From NCBI GenBank assembly GCA_023429565.1, contig JAEZDJ010000054.1, forward strand, positions 1-21,501: a stretch of DNA of 21,501 bases. Reading direction: 5' to 3'. Below, one piece after another: positions 15,499-21,501 of this stretch; within the stretch, counting starts at the first letter, position 1, and every line of letters begins with the position of its first letter. The stretch comes from Actinomycetes bacterium. Lineage in GTDB: Bacteria > Actinomycetota > Coriobacteriia > Coriobacteriales > Eggerthellaceae. The notes under the pieces were generated by a model, which saw only the letters and a list, made by a program, of their open reading frames with translations, had not been told where the DNA came from and ran no database searches. The position numbers were made by a program, and so were the translations under genes.

Positions 15499-16051
15499 AG
15501 ACGAGGCCATCATCCGGATGGATCTGCGGGAAATACTGCAGGAGCATGGATGCGAGGTGGTGGGCGAGGCCCAGTGCGGCGCCGAAGCGCTCGAGCTTGT
15601 GCGCGAGAAGCGGCCCGACTGCGTGTTCATGGACATCCAGATGCGTGGACGCGACGGCCTCGATGCGGCCCGTGTCATATGCGAGGAAGGTCTTTCCGCC
15701 GTTGTCATGCTGACGGCATTCTCTCAGGAGACCTTTGTGAAAGAGGCGGCGGAGGCCGGTGTCATGGCTTATGTGACGAAGCCGTTTTCCGAGGCGGACA
15801 TCATGCCCGCCTTGCATGTGGCGTGCTCTCGTTTTGAACAGACGCGTGCCCTGGAGGCCGAAGTCGAGGGTCTGCAGGAACGCCTGGAAACACGCAAGGT
15901 GGTCGAACGGGCGAAGGGCATCCTCATGCGCGAGGGAATGGATGAGGCCGAGGCCTTCAAGCGTTTGCAGAAGTCGGCCATGAATGCCCGCAAGCCCATC
16001 AAGGACATCGCCGCCGCCGTCATCACGAGCGACGAATTGAGAGGCTGCTGA
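15479..16051 (+). CDS. ANTAR-domain response regulator, RNA-binding antiterminator
   Basis: A receiver domain (residues about 1-120) with Asp8/Glu9, phospho-acceptor Asp52, Thr79 and Lys101 is followed by a coiled linker (about 120-140) and an ANTAR domain (about 135-187). The ANTAR signature is visible: RKVVERAKGILM, a later EAFKRLQKSAM and the final helix. ANTAR proteins bind paired hexaloop hairpins as phosphorylation-driven dimers and block formation of a terminator. The nifH leader of this window holds such hairpins before a terminator, so the nif operon is its probable target. ATG 15479 lies inside the end of the kinase gene with AAGGA directly upstream, giving coupled translation. The gene has 190 codons, the usual size. 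Confidence 0.95.
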   Translation: MRIVIAEDEAIIRMDLREILQEHGCEVVGEAQCGAEALELVREKRPDCVFMDIQMRGRDGLDAARVICEEGLSAVVMLTAFSQETFVKEAAEAGVMAYVTKPFSEADIMPALHVACSRFEQTRALEAEVEGLQERLETRKVVERAKGILMREGMDEAEAFKRLQKSAMNARKPIKDIAAAVITSDELRGC

Positions 16052-16122
16052 TCACCCTTCGAGAATCGATCACGTGCCGCCAGCCTGCCGCCCTGTCTTC
16101 GACGGCTTGGCGGGCGGTTTGT

Positions 16123-16194
16123 CCGGCCGACGGGTTCGTCCAATCTGCGCTTCTGGGAATCGCGTCGCGCTTCGGGGGGCGAACTGTCGGCCGG
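16123..16194. terminator. Large stem-loop between convergent genes
   Basis: CCGGCCGAC (16123-16131) pairs with GTCGGCCGG (16186-16194), extended inward by TTCG/CGAA with a bulge. It sits between the ends of the ANTAR regulator gene (plus) and the methyltransferase gene (minus), so it may terminate both transcripts. There is no clear T-run. Confidence 0.45.
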
Positions 16195-16207
16195 TTCGCG
16201 TTTTGCC

Positions 16208-17011
16208 CTACTTGTCCCAGCTGATGAAGGCCCAGTCGGTGCGGCGCTCGTAGTCCTTCATCCAGGAACCGTCGCCGCATTGGACGAGGTGCCGGTCAAG
16301 AAAGTAGTCGAGCATCAGGTTTTCCTGTTCGGTGATGTTGCTCCCCAGCATCTTGACGAGAGACGCCTTCGCGGCATCGCGAGTGCAGTATGTGTCGTGC
16401 TTCACGCTGGAGATGAATTGGACGTCGGCCTTGATCCCGCGATCATAGAGGCAGTTGACCACATGGATATAGTCAGGGGGGTGGGGAAGGGTACGTCCGA
16501 TGGCTTCGACGACCTTGCGGTCGTTGTAGGCGAGGTCGCCGCATACGGTCGTCAGGCACACCCGACGACGTGCGCGCCCGTCGAGCTTGGAAAGGGCTCT
16601 TGGCAGGTCTGCCGTCAGCAGGGCGCGGCTTTCGACGACGAGGTCGGCCTGCGGGACGCCGCAGGCATCCCAGTCGTCTTCCCATGCGGCCTTGATGGTG
16701 TTGACGTTGTTCGCTCCCTCGTTGCGAGCTCGCTCTTCAAGCAGGTCGAGCATGACGCTTGAGATGTCGATGCCGGTCACCTGCCGGGCATGGCGAGCTA
16801 TATCGACGGTGAGCGACCCGCTGCCGCAGCCGACGTCGAGGACGGTCCAGTTTGGATTGATGCGGCACAGCTCCACAAATTCCTGAGCATAGTTTGAAAC
16901 GCCGGCATGGCGGGAGAATCCGAGCGCGCGTTTGTCCCAATAGGCTTCGTCGTCGCGCTTGACCTTTGCCTCATGGTAGTCCGTCCAGGCAGAACTTGTG
17001 TACAGCGTCAT
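16208..17011 (-). CDS. Class I SAM-dependent methyltransferase
   Basis: This 267-aa protein has a Rossmann-type SAM-binding fold: motif I VLDVGCGSGSLTVD (about residues 57-70), an acidic residue after the second strand (GIDIS), and a post-I helix. Both flanks are unlike well-known RNA or quinone methyltransferases, so the substrate is not recognised. The minus-strand start at 17011 (MTLYTSS) has AAAGGA six bases upstream; ATG 17017 and a longer frame to 17041 fit the ribosome-binding site less well. It converges on the ANTAR regulator gene, and no functional link to nitrogen fixation is evident. Confidence 0.8.
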   Translation of the reverse strand: MTLYTSSAWTDYHEAKVKRDDEAYWDKRALGFSRHAGVSNYAQEFVELCRINPNWTVLDVGCGSGSLTVDIARHARQVTGIDISSVMLDLLEERARNEGANNVNTIKAAWEDDWDACGVPQADLVVESRALLTADLPRALSKLDGRARRRVCLTTVCGDLAYNDRKVVEAIGRTLPHPPDYIHVVNCLYDRGIKADVQFISSVKHDTYCTRDAAKASLVKMLGSNITEQENLMLDYFLDRHLVQCGDGSWMKDYERRTDWAFISWDK

Positions 17012-17209
17012 GGTCATTCCTTTCCCGAGGATGTTGCACAACGCTGTGCGAGTGAGCCGGCTATCTTAGACGGGCGGATAAATGCTACACAGACAAGGAT
17101 ACTCCCTTCCTGTTAACGGCGAGTTACAAGATCAAGGCTGGGAGTGGGTTTGCCAAAACATGCAAATCAGCTTGATGGGCGGGATGGCCCCGCTTGGATT
17201 GAACGGCAC
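17012..17209. other. Intergenic stretch upstream of the methyltransferase gene
   Basis: This 198-bp stretch holds the leader of the minus-strand methyltransferase gene. No promoter close to consensus was found; TTGTCT and TAAGAT occur on the minus strand but are 22 nt apart. The part near 17185-17209 looks like one more, very degenerate unit of the neighbouring tandem repeat. No gene is seen. Confidence 0.4.
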
Positions 17210-17380
17210 GCGGCCCGTTGACGGGCTTGGCTGCGGTCCGTTGGCAGCATCGATTGCGGCCCGGTGCTGGCATCAGCCGTAGCCCGATGCCTGGCCGGGT
17301 GCGGCCCGCTGCCGGGATCGGTCCCTTGGCGGGATCGGCCGTAGCCCGGCGGCGGCGATTGCGGCCCGATGCCGTCAACG
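17210..17380. repeat. Degenerate 23-bp tandem repeat
   Basis: Units beginning GCGGCCCG or a close variant start at 17210, 17233, 17256, 17279, 17301, 17318, 17341 and 17361. Several spacings are exactly 23 bp; others are 22, 17 and 20. Units abut each other and no unique spacers are present, so this is not CRISPR. The period is not a multiple of three, which argues against a repeated protein motif. Function is unknown. Confidence 0.7.
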
Positions 17381-17381
17381 C

Positions 17382-17496
17382 GAGAAATGGCAAGCCCTTC
17401 AGCACGCGGATCACCTCTGTAATCCTGTGAGCTGGCTATTTGCCTTGACATTGATATACGAACAGAGCTTTGAGAGTGCTGATCTTGCCATTTCTC
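17382..17496. repeat. 115-bp imperfect inverted repeat
   Basis: Thirteen bases at 17382-17394 (GAGAAATGGCAAG) are perfectly complementary to 17484-17496. Further inward, CAGCAC (17400-17405) pairs with 17476-17481 and CTCTGT (17415-17420) with 17462-17467, leaving a 41-nt centre. About 25 pairs in register suggest a structured transcript or a small inverted-repeat (MITE-like) element. A TTGACA lies in the centre at about 17444-17449. No target duplication was established. Confidence 0.55.
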
Positions 17497-17609
17497 TTGC
17501 TCGCGGTCTGGGCTTGCAGCGCGAAAGGGGGCGGGTGGGCGCTGCGGGTGGAGCGGCGGATGGACGGAGGCTGCGGTTTGTCTCTGGAAAAGCGCTGTCG
17601 AAGAGAGGT

Positions 17610-17636
17610 GCCGATCCGTCAGTGCAACGGATCGGC
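17610..17636 (-). terminator. Perfect stem-loop after the ybaK-type gene
   Basis: GCCGATCCGT (17610-17619) pairs perfectly with 17627-17636 around a 7-nt loop, 10 bp after the stop of the minus-strand deacylase gene. The T-rich tail is poor (CTCTCTT on the minus strand), so it is a likely but not certain terminator. Confidence 0.55.
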
Positions 17637-17646
17637 CAGCATCTTT

Positions 17647-18132
17647 CTAGACGACCGTCAGGTCCGCTGAAGAGAGATCAATGACGGAGCGAAGGGCTTC
17701 GATCTCCATCTCGATCTGGCATCCGATGCGCCCGCCGGAGAAGGTGATCGTTTCAAACAGGTCGGCAGTCTCGTCAATGGCGGTGGTGAACTGTTTCTTC
17801 ATGCCGAGAGGGGAGCAGCCGCCATGGACATATCCGGTGAGGGGGAGCAGCTCCTTTGACTTGATCATGGAAACCGATTTCTCGCCGACAGCGAAAGCTG
17901 CCTTTCTCAGGTCGAGCTCGCACGCGACGGGAATCATGAACACGTAGTGGTCGTCCGACTTTCCCTGCGTGACGAGGGTCTTGAAAACCTGGTCTTGGTT
18001 GATTCCCAGCAGGTTGGCAACTTCCACGCCGGAAAGCGCTTCGGGGCAGTCGAAGAACTGCGTCTTGTGCGGCACGCCGGCCGCATCCAGGATGCGCATC
18101 GCATTCGTCTTGTGGTCGTGCTCCTTTGCCAT
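17647..18132 (-). CDS. ybaK: YbaK/EbsC-family Cys-tRNA(Pro) deacylase
   Basis: This 161-aa protein belongs to the YbaK family, which hydrolyses mischarged Cys-tRNA(Pro) in trans and thereby keeps proline decoding accurate. Family marks are FKTLV with Lys51, the GGCSPLGMKK segment (about residues 103-112) and the SGGRIGCQIE segment near the C-terminus. Length is normal for a stand-alone YbaK. The minus-strand start at 18132 is supported by AAAGGAAGGG a few bases upstream. It appears to be a single-gene unit ending at the stem-loop at 17610-17636. Confidence 0.92.
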   Translation of the reverse strand: MAKEHDHKTNAMRILDAAGVPHKTQFFDCPEALSGVEVANLLGINQDQVFKTLVTQGKSDDHYVFMIPVACELDLRKAAFAVGEKSVSMIKSKELLPLTGYVHGGCSPLGMKKQFTTAIDETADLFETITFSGGRIGCQIEMEIEALRSVIDLSSADLTVV

Positions 18133-18495
18133 GTTCCCTTCCTTTGCTGAACTTCGTGAAGCCTGTCGTGATTATAGCGCAGAGGAGGCCGAGCCTGTCA
18201 CTTGCTCCGTGCTGGACCTGCCTGCTTCCCTCTCGTGATGCCGAGGGTTGGCAGTCATGAATCCTCTGATGGGGCTGGAGAGGCTCGTCAGGCGCAGTGC
18301 GGCAAGATCCCGGCATGGGAGAAAGTTCGTCTCTTGGCGCGGTGTCTGATTGTGGTGTTCGGCGTATGCGTGGGCCATTGAGCCGTCGCCATCGCGCATC
18401 TGCAGATTCCGATCTTGGGATTCGTGCGAGGCGCGCGATCTGGTTCCCGCATGCGTCCGTCCTGTCTGCTTTGACACACACGATATGATGGAACC
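18133..18495. other. Intergenic region between divergent genes
   Basis: This 363-bp stretch separates the minus-strand ybaK-type gene from the plus-strand release-factor-like gene. Short frames occur on both strands but carry no recognisable domain. TATGAT near 18483-18488 could be a -10 element for the downstream gene, without a good -35. Nothing else is seen. Confidence 0.4.
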
Positions 18496-18870
18496 ATGGA
18501 TGAAAAGGATCCGACATATCAGGATTACGCCCGGTTTTCCCGCCAATCTGCCGACGAGGTCTCACGCGACTGCGAGACTGACGTATTTCGGGCAAGCGGT
18601 CCGGGAGGGCAGTGCGTGAACACCACCGATTCGGCGGTGCGAATGACCCATGTTCCGACGGGCATCACGGTGACCAGCAGAGAATCGCGCAGCCAGTTTC
18701 GCAACCGGCAGCTGTGCCTGCAGAAGCTGCACCGCCTTTTCTTGGAAAGGGCGGTGCCTCCTAAAACCCGCCGCGCCACGCGTCCGAGTCGTGCCGCACG
18801 TGCGCGGCGCCTTGACCAGAAACGCAGGCGCTCGCAGACGAAAGGCTTGCGCGGGCGTGTCAGCGAATGA
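18496..18870 (+). CDS. ArfB-like peptide chain release factor-family protein
   Basis: This 124-aa protein consists of the catalytic RF-1-type domain without a stop-codon recognition domain. The GGQ motif is at residues 37-39 (SGPGGQCVN), placed to hydrolyse peptidyl-tRNA in the ribosome. The C-terminal tail (about 90-124) is strongly basic, as in ArfB/YaeJ, where it enters the empty mRNA channel of stalled ribosomes. The residue after GGQ is Cys, where release factors usually have His or Asn. Rescue of non-stop ribosomes is the likely role, a backup to the tmRNA at 785-1136. The ribosome-binding site is weak. Its end overlaps the convergent flavoprotein gene by 11 bp. Confidence 0.8.
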   Translation: MDEKDPTYQDYARFSRQSADEVSRDCETDVFRASGPGGQCVNTTDSAVRMTHVPTGITVTSRESRSQFRNRQLCLQKLHRLFLERAVPPKTRRATRPSRAARARRLDQKRRRSQTKGLRGRVSE

Positions 18871-19474
18871 AATTCGTCATGACCTTCGGCTCGACTTCGG
18901 GTGTGGGAACGCTCGCCGCTGCCCTGAGCATCCATGCCATGTTCTTGCCGAGCACTCGCATGATCTGCATTCCTTCATGGTCTTGCCGCACCTGTTCGAC
19001 GCTTTGGCCGTGGACCATGGGCCAGTAGCTCGATGAGACCACCGGCATGCAGTTGATTTGGAAATACTTGTTGACCTGATCGATGGCGGGCGTGGTTCCC
19101 GCCCGGCGGGCCGAAGCGATGCCTGCGGACGGCTTGAAGCGGAACGCGGAGGATGCGGCGTAAAACATTCGGTCGAGCACGGCAAGCAGCGCGCCGTTCG
19201 CTCCCGCATAGTAGACCGGAGTGCCCACGACCATGCCGTCTGACGCCTCCGCCTTCTCGATGAGCCCATTCACTACATCGTCGTCAAAGATGCAGCGGCG
19301 GTCGCCTCGCTTCGAGCAGGTGCCACAACCGGTGCAGCCGCGGATGGGCCCGTTTCCTATCCATGCCATTTCCGTCTCGATGCCTTCAGTTTCCAGCGCG
19401 CCCTGCACTTCGGAAAGCGCCGTGTAGGTGCATCGCCGCTTGTTGGGCGATCCGTTGATGAGCAAAACCTTCAT
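18860..19474 (-). CDS. Iron-sulfur flavoprotein / NADPH-dependent FMN reductase-family protein
   Basis: This 204-aa flavodoxin-fold protein starts with a phosphate-binding loop (INGSPNKRRCTY, residues 6-17). A compact cysteine motif, CTGCGTCSKRGDRRC (near 47-61), resembles that of iron-sulfur flavoproteins (Isf), which bind FMN and [4Fe-4S] and shuttle electrons in anaerobes. GTPVYYAG is the usual second flavin-binding segment. The minus-strand start at 19474 has GAGGAG about 9 nt upstream. The partner is unknown and there is no firm link to nitrogenase. Confidence 0.85.
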   Translation of the reverse strand: MKVLLINGSPNKRRCTYTALSEVQGALETEGIETEMAWIGNGPIRGCTGCGTCSKRGDRRCIFDDDVVNGLIEKAEASDGMVVGTPVYYAGANGALLAVLDRMFYAASSAFRFKPSAGIASARRAGTTPAIDQVNKYFQINCMPVVSSSYWPMVHGQSVEQVRQDHEGMQIMRVLGKNMAWMLRAAASVPTPEVEPKVMTNFIR

Positions 19475-19724
19475 GGTGACACGCTCCTCGTTCTCGTCTG
19501 GCCGACCGTCTTCCGCACGTTGGAGACAACGCTGTTATGCTGGGGGTTTCCGTCCGCCGTCCCTGCGTCCGTGCCCGTTTTCTCAAGCATGTCGATCCGT
19601 TGTCGTCTGCATGCAAGGTTAGCATAAGCCGCACGTCAAAGTGTGTCGGAGCGATGTGCTCCAGACGGGGCATACGGGGTAAGCAGATACTATGACCATG
19701 CTGTGGCAGCAGGGCCGTCTGCGG

Positions 19725-19730
19725 TATACT
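19725..19730 (+). promoter_or_regulatory. Possible murI promoter (-10 element), leaderless start
   Basis: TATACT at 19725-19730 is a good -10 hexamer. The expected start of transcription, 7 nt downstream, falls on ATG 19737, so murI mRNA may be leaderless, as is common in actinobacteria. The -35 region is poor and no ribosome-binding site precedes the ATG. Confidence 0.5.
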
Positions 19731-19736
19731 GGCCCA

Positions 19737-20741
19737 ATGGACGACCTCACGACATCGTTTTCACAGGAAACATTGCTTGCCGATGGCTCTGCTGCGCAGA
19801 GTGCTGGTGCGTGCCCGTCGGTCGCCGCGCCTCTTGCGATAAATGAATCTGCCGGCTGGGCGGACGGGGATGGCTTCCCGTCGTTTGACGATGCTCCCAT
19901 CGGCGTGTTCGATTCCGGGTTTGGCGGATTGACCGTCGCGCGGGAAATCGCGAAGGAGTTGCCGCGGGAGAGCATTGTCTACCTTGGCGACTCTGCTCGC
20001 TGTCCCTATGGGCCGCGAGATTTGTCGGAAGTGGACGGATTCGTGCAGCAGATAGGCTCGTGGCTGGTCGATCGGGGCGTGAAACTCATCGTCATCGCCT
20101 GCAACACCGCGACGGCGGCTGGTCTGGCCCATGCCCAGCGCACATTTCCCGTGCCGGTTATCGGTGTCGTGGAACCGGGAGCGCGTGCGGCGGCCCATGC
20201 CACCAAGAACGGTCGTGTGGGGGTTATTGCCACCAAGGCGACCGTCGATTCCGATGCCTACACGAAGGCCATTCGCCATATAGATGCCGGCATCACGGTG
20301 TTCTCGACAGCCACGCCTCGATTCGTGGAAATAGCCGAGCAGGGCATCCGCATGGCCGAGGGCCCCATCGAGAACTACACATCGCTCGCGTCGAAGGTGT
20401 ATATCAGGCCCGCCTTTCAGGAGATCGCAAAAGAGTATCTGGAACCGTTGCGTCGATGCGATGTCGACACGCTGGTGCTCGGCTGCACCCATTTCCCTCT
20501 GCTCAAGGCTCTGATCGGGGGAGTCGTCGGGCGCGATGTCCTGCTTATCTCGTCGGCGCGGGAGGCGGCGCGGGATGTCGCCGAGATTCTGCAGCGACGT
20601 GGTGGGGCGGCGCGCGAGGGACATGAGGCACGTTACGAGTTCTTCACGACAGGGGAGGACGTCGCCGAGTTCGGCAGCTTTGGCAGTCGTGTGTTCCGGG
20701 TTCCCATCGATCAGGTCGGGCGGGTCGTTCTTCCCGACTGA
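19737..20741 (+). CDS. murI: Glutamate racemase MurI
   Basis: MurI converts L- to D-glutamate for peptidoglycan synthesis in the cytoplasm, without cofactor. The catalytic pair is present: Cys122 (ACNTATA) and Cys250 (LGCTHFP). FDSGFGGLTV (residues 58-67) is the usual N-terminal signature, and PRESIVYLGDSARCPYG follows. At 334 aa the protein is about 50 residues longer than usual, from an N-terminal low-complexity extension. The start is placed at ATG 19737 because the -10 at 19725 fits it; ATG 19692 is in frame but has no support. No ATG lies nearer the conserved core. It is followed 45 bp later by rdgB. Confidence 0.93.
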   Translation: MDDLTTSFSQETLLADGSAAQSAGACPSVAAPLAINESAGWADGDGFPSFDDAPIGVFDSGFGGLTVAREIAKELPRESIVYLGDSARCPYGPRDLSEVDGFVQQIGSWLVDRGVKLIVIACNTATAAGLAHAQRTFPVPVIGVVEPGARAAAHATKNGRVGVIATKATVDSDAYTKAIRHIDAGITVFSTATPRFVEIAEQGIRMAEGPIENYTSLASKVYIRPAFQEIAKEYLEPLRRCDVDTLVLGCTHFPLLKALIGGVVGRDVLLISSAREAARDVAEILQRRGGAAREGHEARYEFFTTGEDVAEFGSFGSRVFRVPIDQVGRVVLPD

Positions 20742-20786
20742 TCGAGTTGGGGGACGGACTCCGCAGGCGTTTGAGGAAGGATGTTC

Positions 20787-21395
20787 ATGAAAACCATCGT
20801 CATCGCGAGCAACAACGCCCATAAGGTGGAAGAAATATCTTCTGCACTCGATTTTCCCGGTTGGGAGTTCCGCACGCTGCGTCAGGCTGGCGTCGACTCC
20901 GATCCGGCTGAGGATGCCGGAACGTTCGAGGGAAACGCGCGCATCAAGGCACGCGCGGCACATGAGCTTTGCCCGGGAGTTGCCGTTCTGGCTGACGATT
21001 CGGGATTGGTCGTGGACGCGTTGGGGGGAGCTCCGGGCGTGTGCTCGTCTCGCTATGCGGGCGAGCAGGCCACCGATGCCGACAACAATGCCAAGCTTAT
21101 TGCCGAGCTCGCCGATGTGCCTGAAGGGCAGCGTTCGGCGCGCTTCGTCTGCACCCTGGTGTTTGTTGACGAGGACGGCACGGAGACGGTTGCCCAGGGC
21201 ACCCTGGAGGGAATGATCGGACTTGACGAACGGGGCGGGCACGGGTTTGGATATGACCCGCTGTTTTTGCCTGACGTGTTTGGTGACGGCCGCACGCTTG
21301 CCGAGGCGTCATCCGAAGAGAAGAACGCCATGTCCCATCGAGGAAATGCCCTGCGTTCTCTCAGGGGGATGCTGACGGGAGTTTGTAATCTCTAG
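20787..21395 (+). CDS. rdgB: XTP/dITP diphosphatase (RdgB/HAM1)
   Basis: This enzyme removes non-canonical purine nucleotides (XTP, dITP) by hydrolysis to the monophosphate. The 202-aa protein has the substrate-binding SNNAHKVEE (residues 8-16), EGNARIKA (about 48-55), the metal-binding ADDSGLVVDALGGAPG (about 69-84), GFGYDPLF and SHRGNAL segments of the family. ATG 20787 is favoured: GAGGAAGG lies six bases upstream, whereas ATG 20781 has no spacing. It forms an operon with murI. The last residues (GVCNL) and the stop codon lie inside the 126-bp repeat, so the native C-terminus may have been replaced when the repeat inserted. Confidence 0.93.
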   Translation: MKTIVIASNNAHKVEEISSALDFPGWEFRTLRQAGVDSDPAEDAGTFEGNARIKARAAHELCPGVAVLADDSGLVVDALGGAPGVCSSRYAGEQATDADNNAKLIAELADVPEGQRSARFVCTLVFVDEDGTETVAQGTLEGMIGLDERGGHGFGYDPLFLPDVFGDGRTLAEASSEEKNAMSHRGNALRSLRGMLTGVCNL

Positions 21396-21501
21396 TGCAG
21401 GTTTTCAATGCAGGTTTGTTTTGCCTGACTAATTGCAGGTTTTCCTGCACTAGGGACAGCCTGAGGGGTGCTCCGTCCGGGAAATCTCTACGTTTTTCTG
21501 T
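21376..21501. repeat. 126-bp repeat, right copy (inverted)
   Basis: This is the perfect reverse complement of 2-127. It supplies the last codons and stop of rdgB. Read outward from rdgB it carries CTAGTGCAGG (21392-21401), further TGCAGGTTT copies, and the inverted CCTGCACTAG (21444-21453). It reaches the last base of the window, so the true repeat is probably longer. It is probably an end of a multicopy element of unknown family. Confidence 0.9.

Noticed and set aside
17210..17380. CRISPR array
   Set aside because: Units are degenerate and contiguous with no unique spacers, and no cas gene is present.
1..21501. Whole window as a nif composite transposon
   Set aside because: ssrA, murI, rdgB, ybaK and an L,D-transpeptidase lie between the repeats, no transposase is visible, and repeat identity up to the window edges fits contig ends.

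Overview
This GC-rich window carries a complete minimal molybdenum-nitrogenase cluster set among ordinary housekeeping genes. The nif proteins are of the Clostridium pasteurianum type: NifD has an internal insertion, NifK is short at its N-terminus, NifN and NifB are fused, two PII-like NifI proteins lie between nifH and nifD, and a thioredoxin-like [2Fe-2S] ferredoxin follows. The other genes and the base composition suggest an anaerobic actinobacterium, perhaps Coriobacteriia/Eggerthellales. That placement is inference; no rRNA or other phylogenetic marker is present.

Layout. (1) 1-1506: a 126-bp repeat end, about 600 bp without a convincing gene, then tmRNA (ssrA, minus strand) with its terminator and promoter. 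(2) 1507-3246: a membrane-anchored L,D-transpeptidase. (3) 3406-4581: nifV, homocitrate synthase. (4) 4725-4836: the nif promoter and a 5' leader with two hairpins that match ANTAR-protein target RNA, followed by a strong intrinsic terminator just before nifH. (5) 4887-14509: nifH, nifI1, nifI2, nifD, nifK, nifE, nifN-B and a [2Fe-2S] ferredoxin, all on the plus strand. (6) 14668-16051: a soluble HisKA_2-type histidine kinase without a visible sensor domain and an ANTAR response regulator. (7) 16208-19474: a methyltransferase, a repeat-rich intergenic stretch, a YbaK-type deacylase, an ArfB-like release-factor protein and an iron-sulfur flavoprotein. (8) 19737-21395: murI and rdgB, ending in the second, inverted copy of the 126-bp repeat.

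How it fits together. NifV supplies homocitrate. NifB, NifE and NifN build FeMo-co. NifDK with NifH reduces N2, and NifI1/NifI2 probably switch the enzyme off when fixed nitrogen is present. The main inference is transcriptional: the kinase phosphorylates the ANTAR regulator, which binds the paired hairpins in the nifH leader and prevents termination at 4799-4836. Nitrogen fixation would then be controlled by RNA-based antitermination rather than by NifA/sigma-54, for which no site was found. Because the two regulator genes lie on the same strand downstream of the operon, positive autoregulation is possible.

The window is bounded by perfect 126-bp inverted repeats. These most likely mark contig ends inside a multicopy element. 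The housekeeping genes inside argue against a simple mobile nif island.
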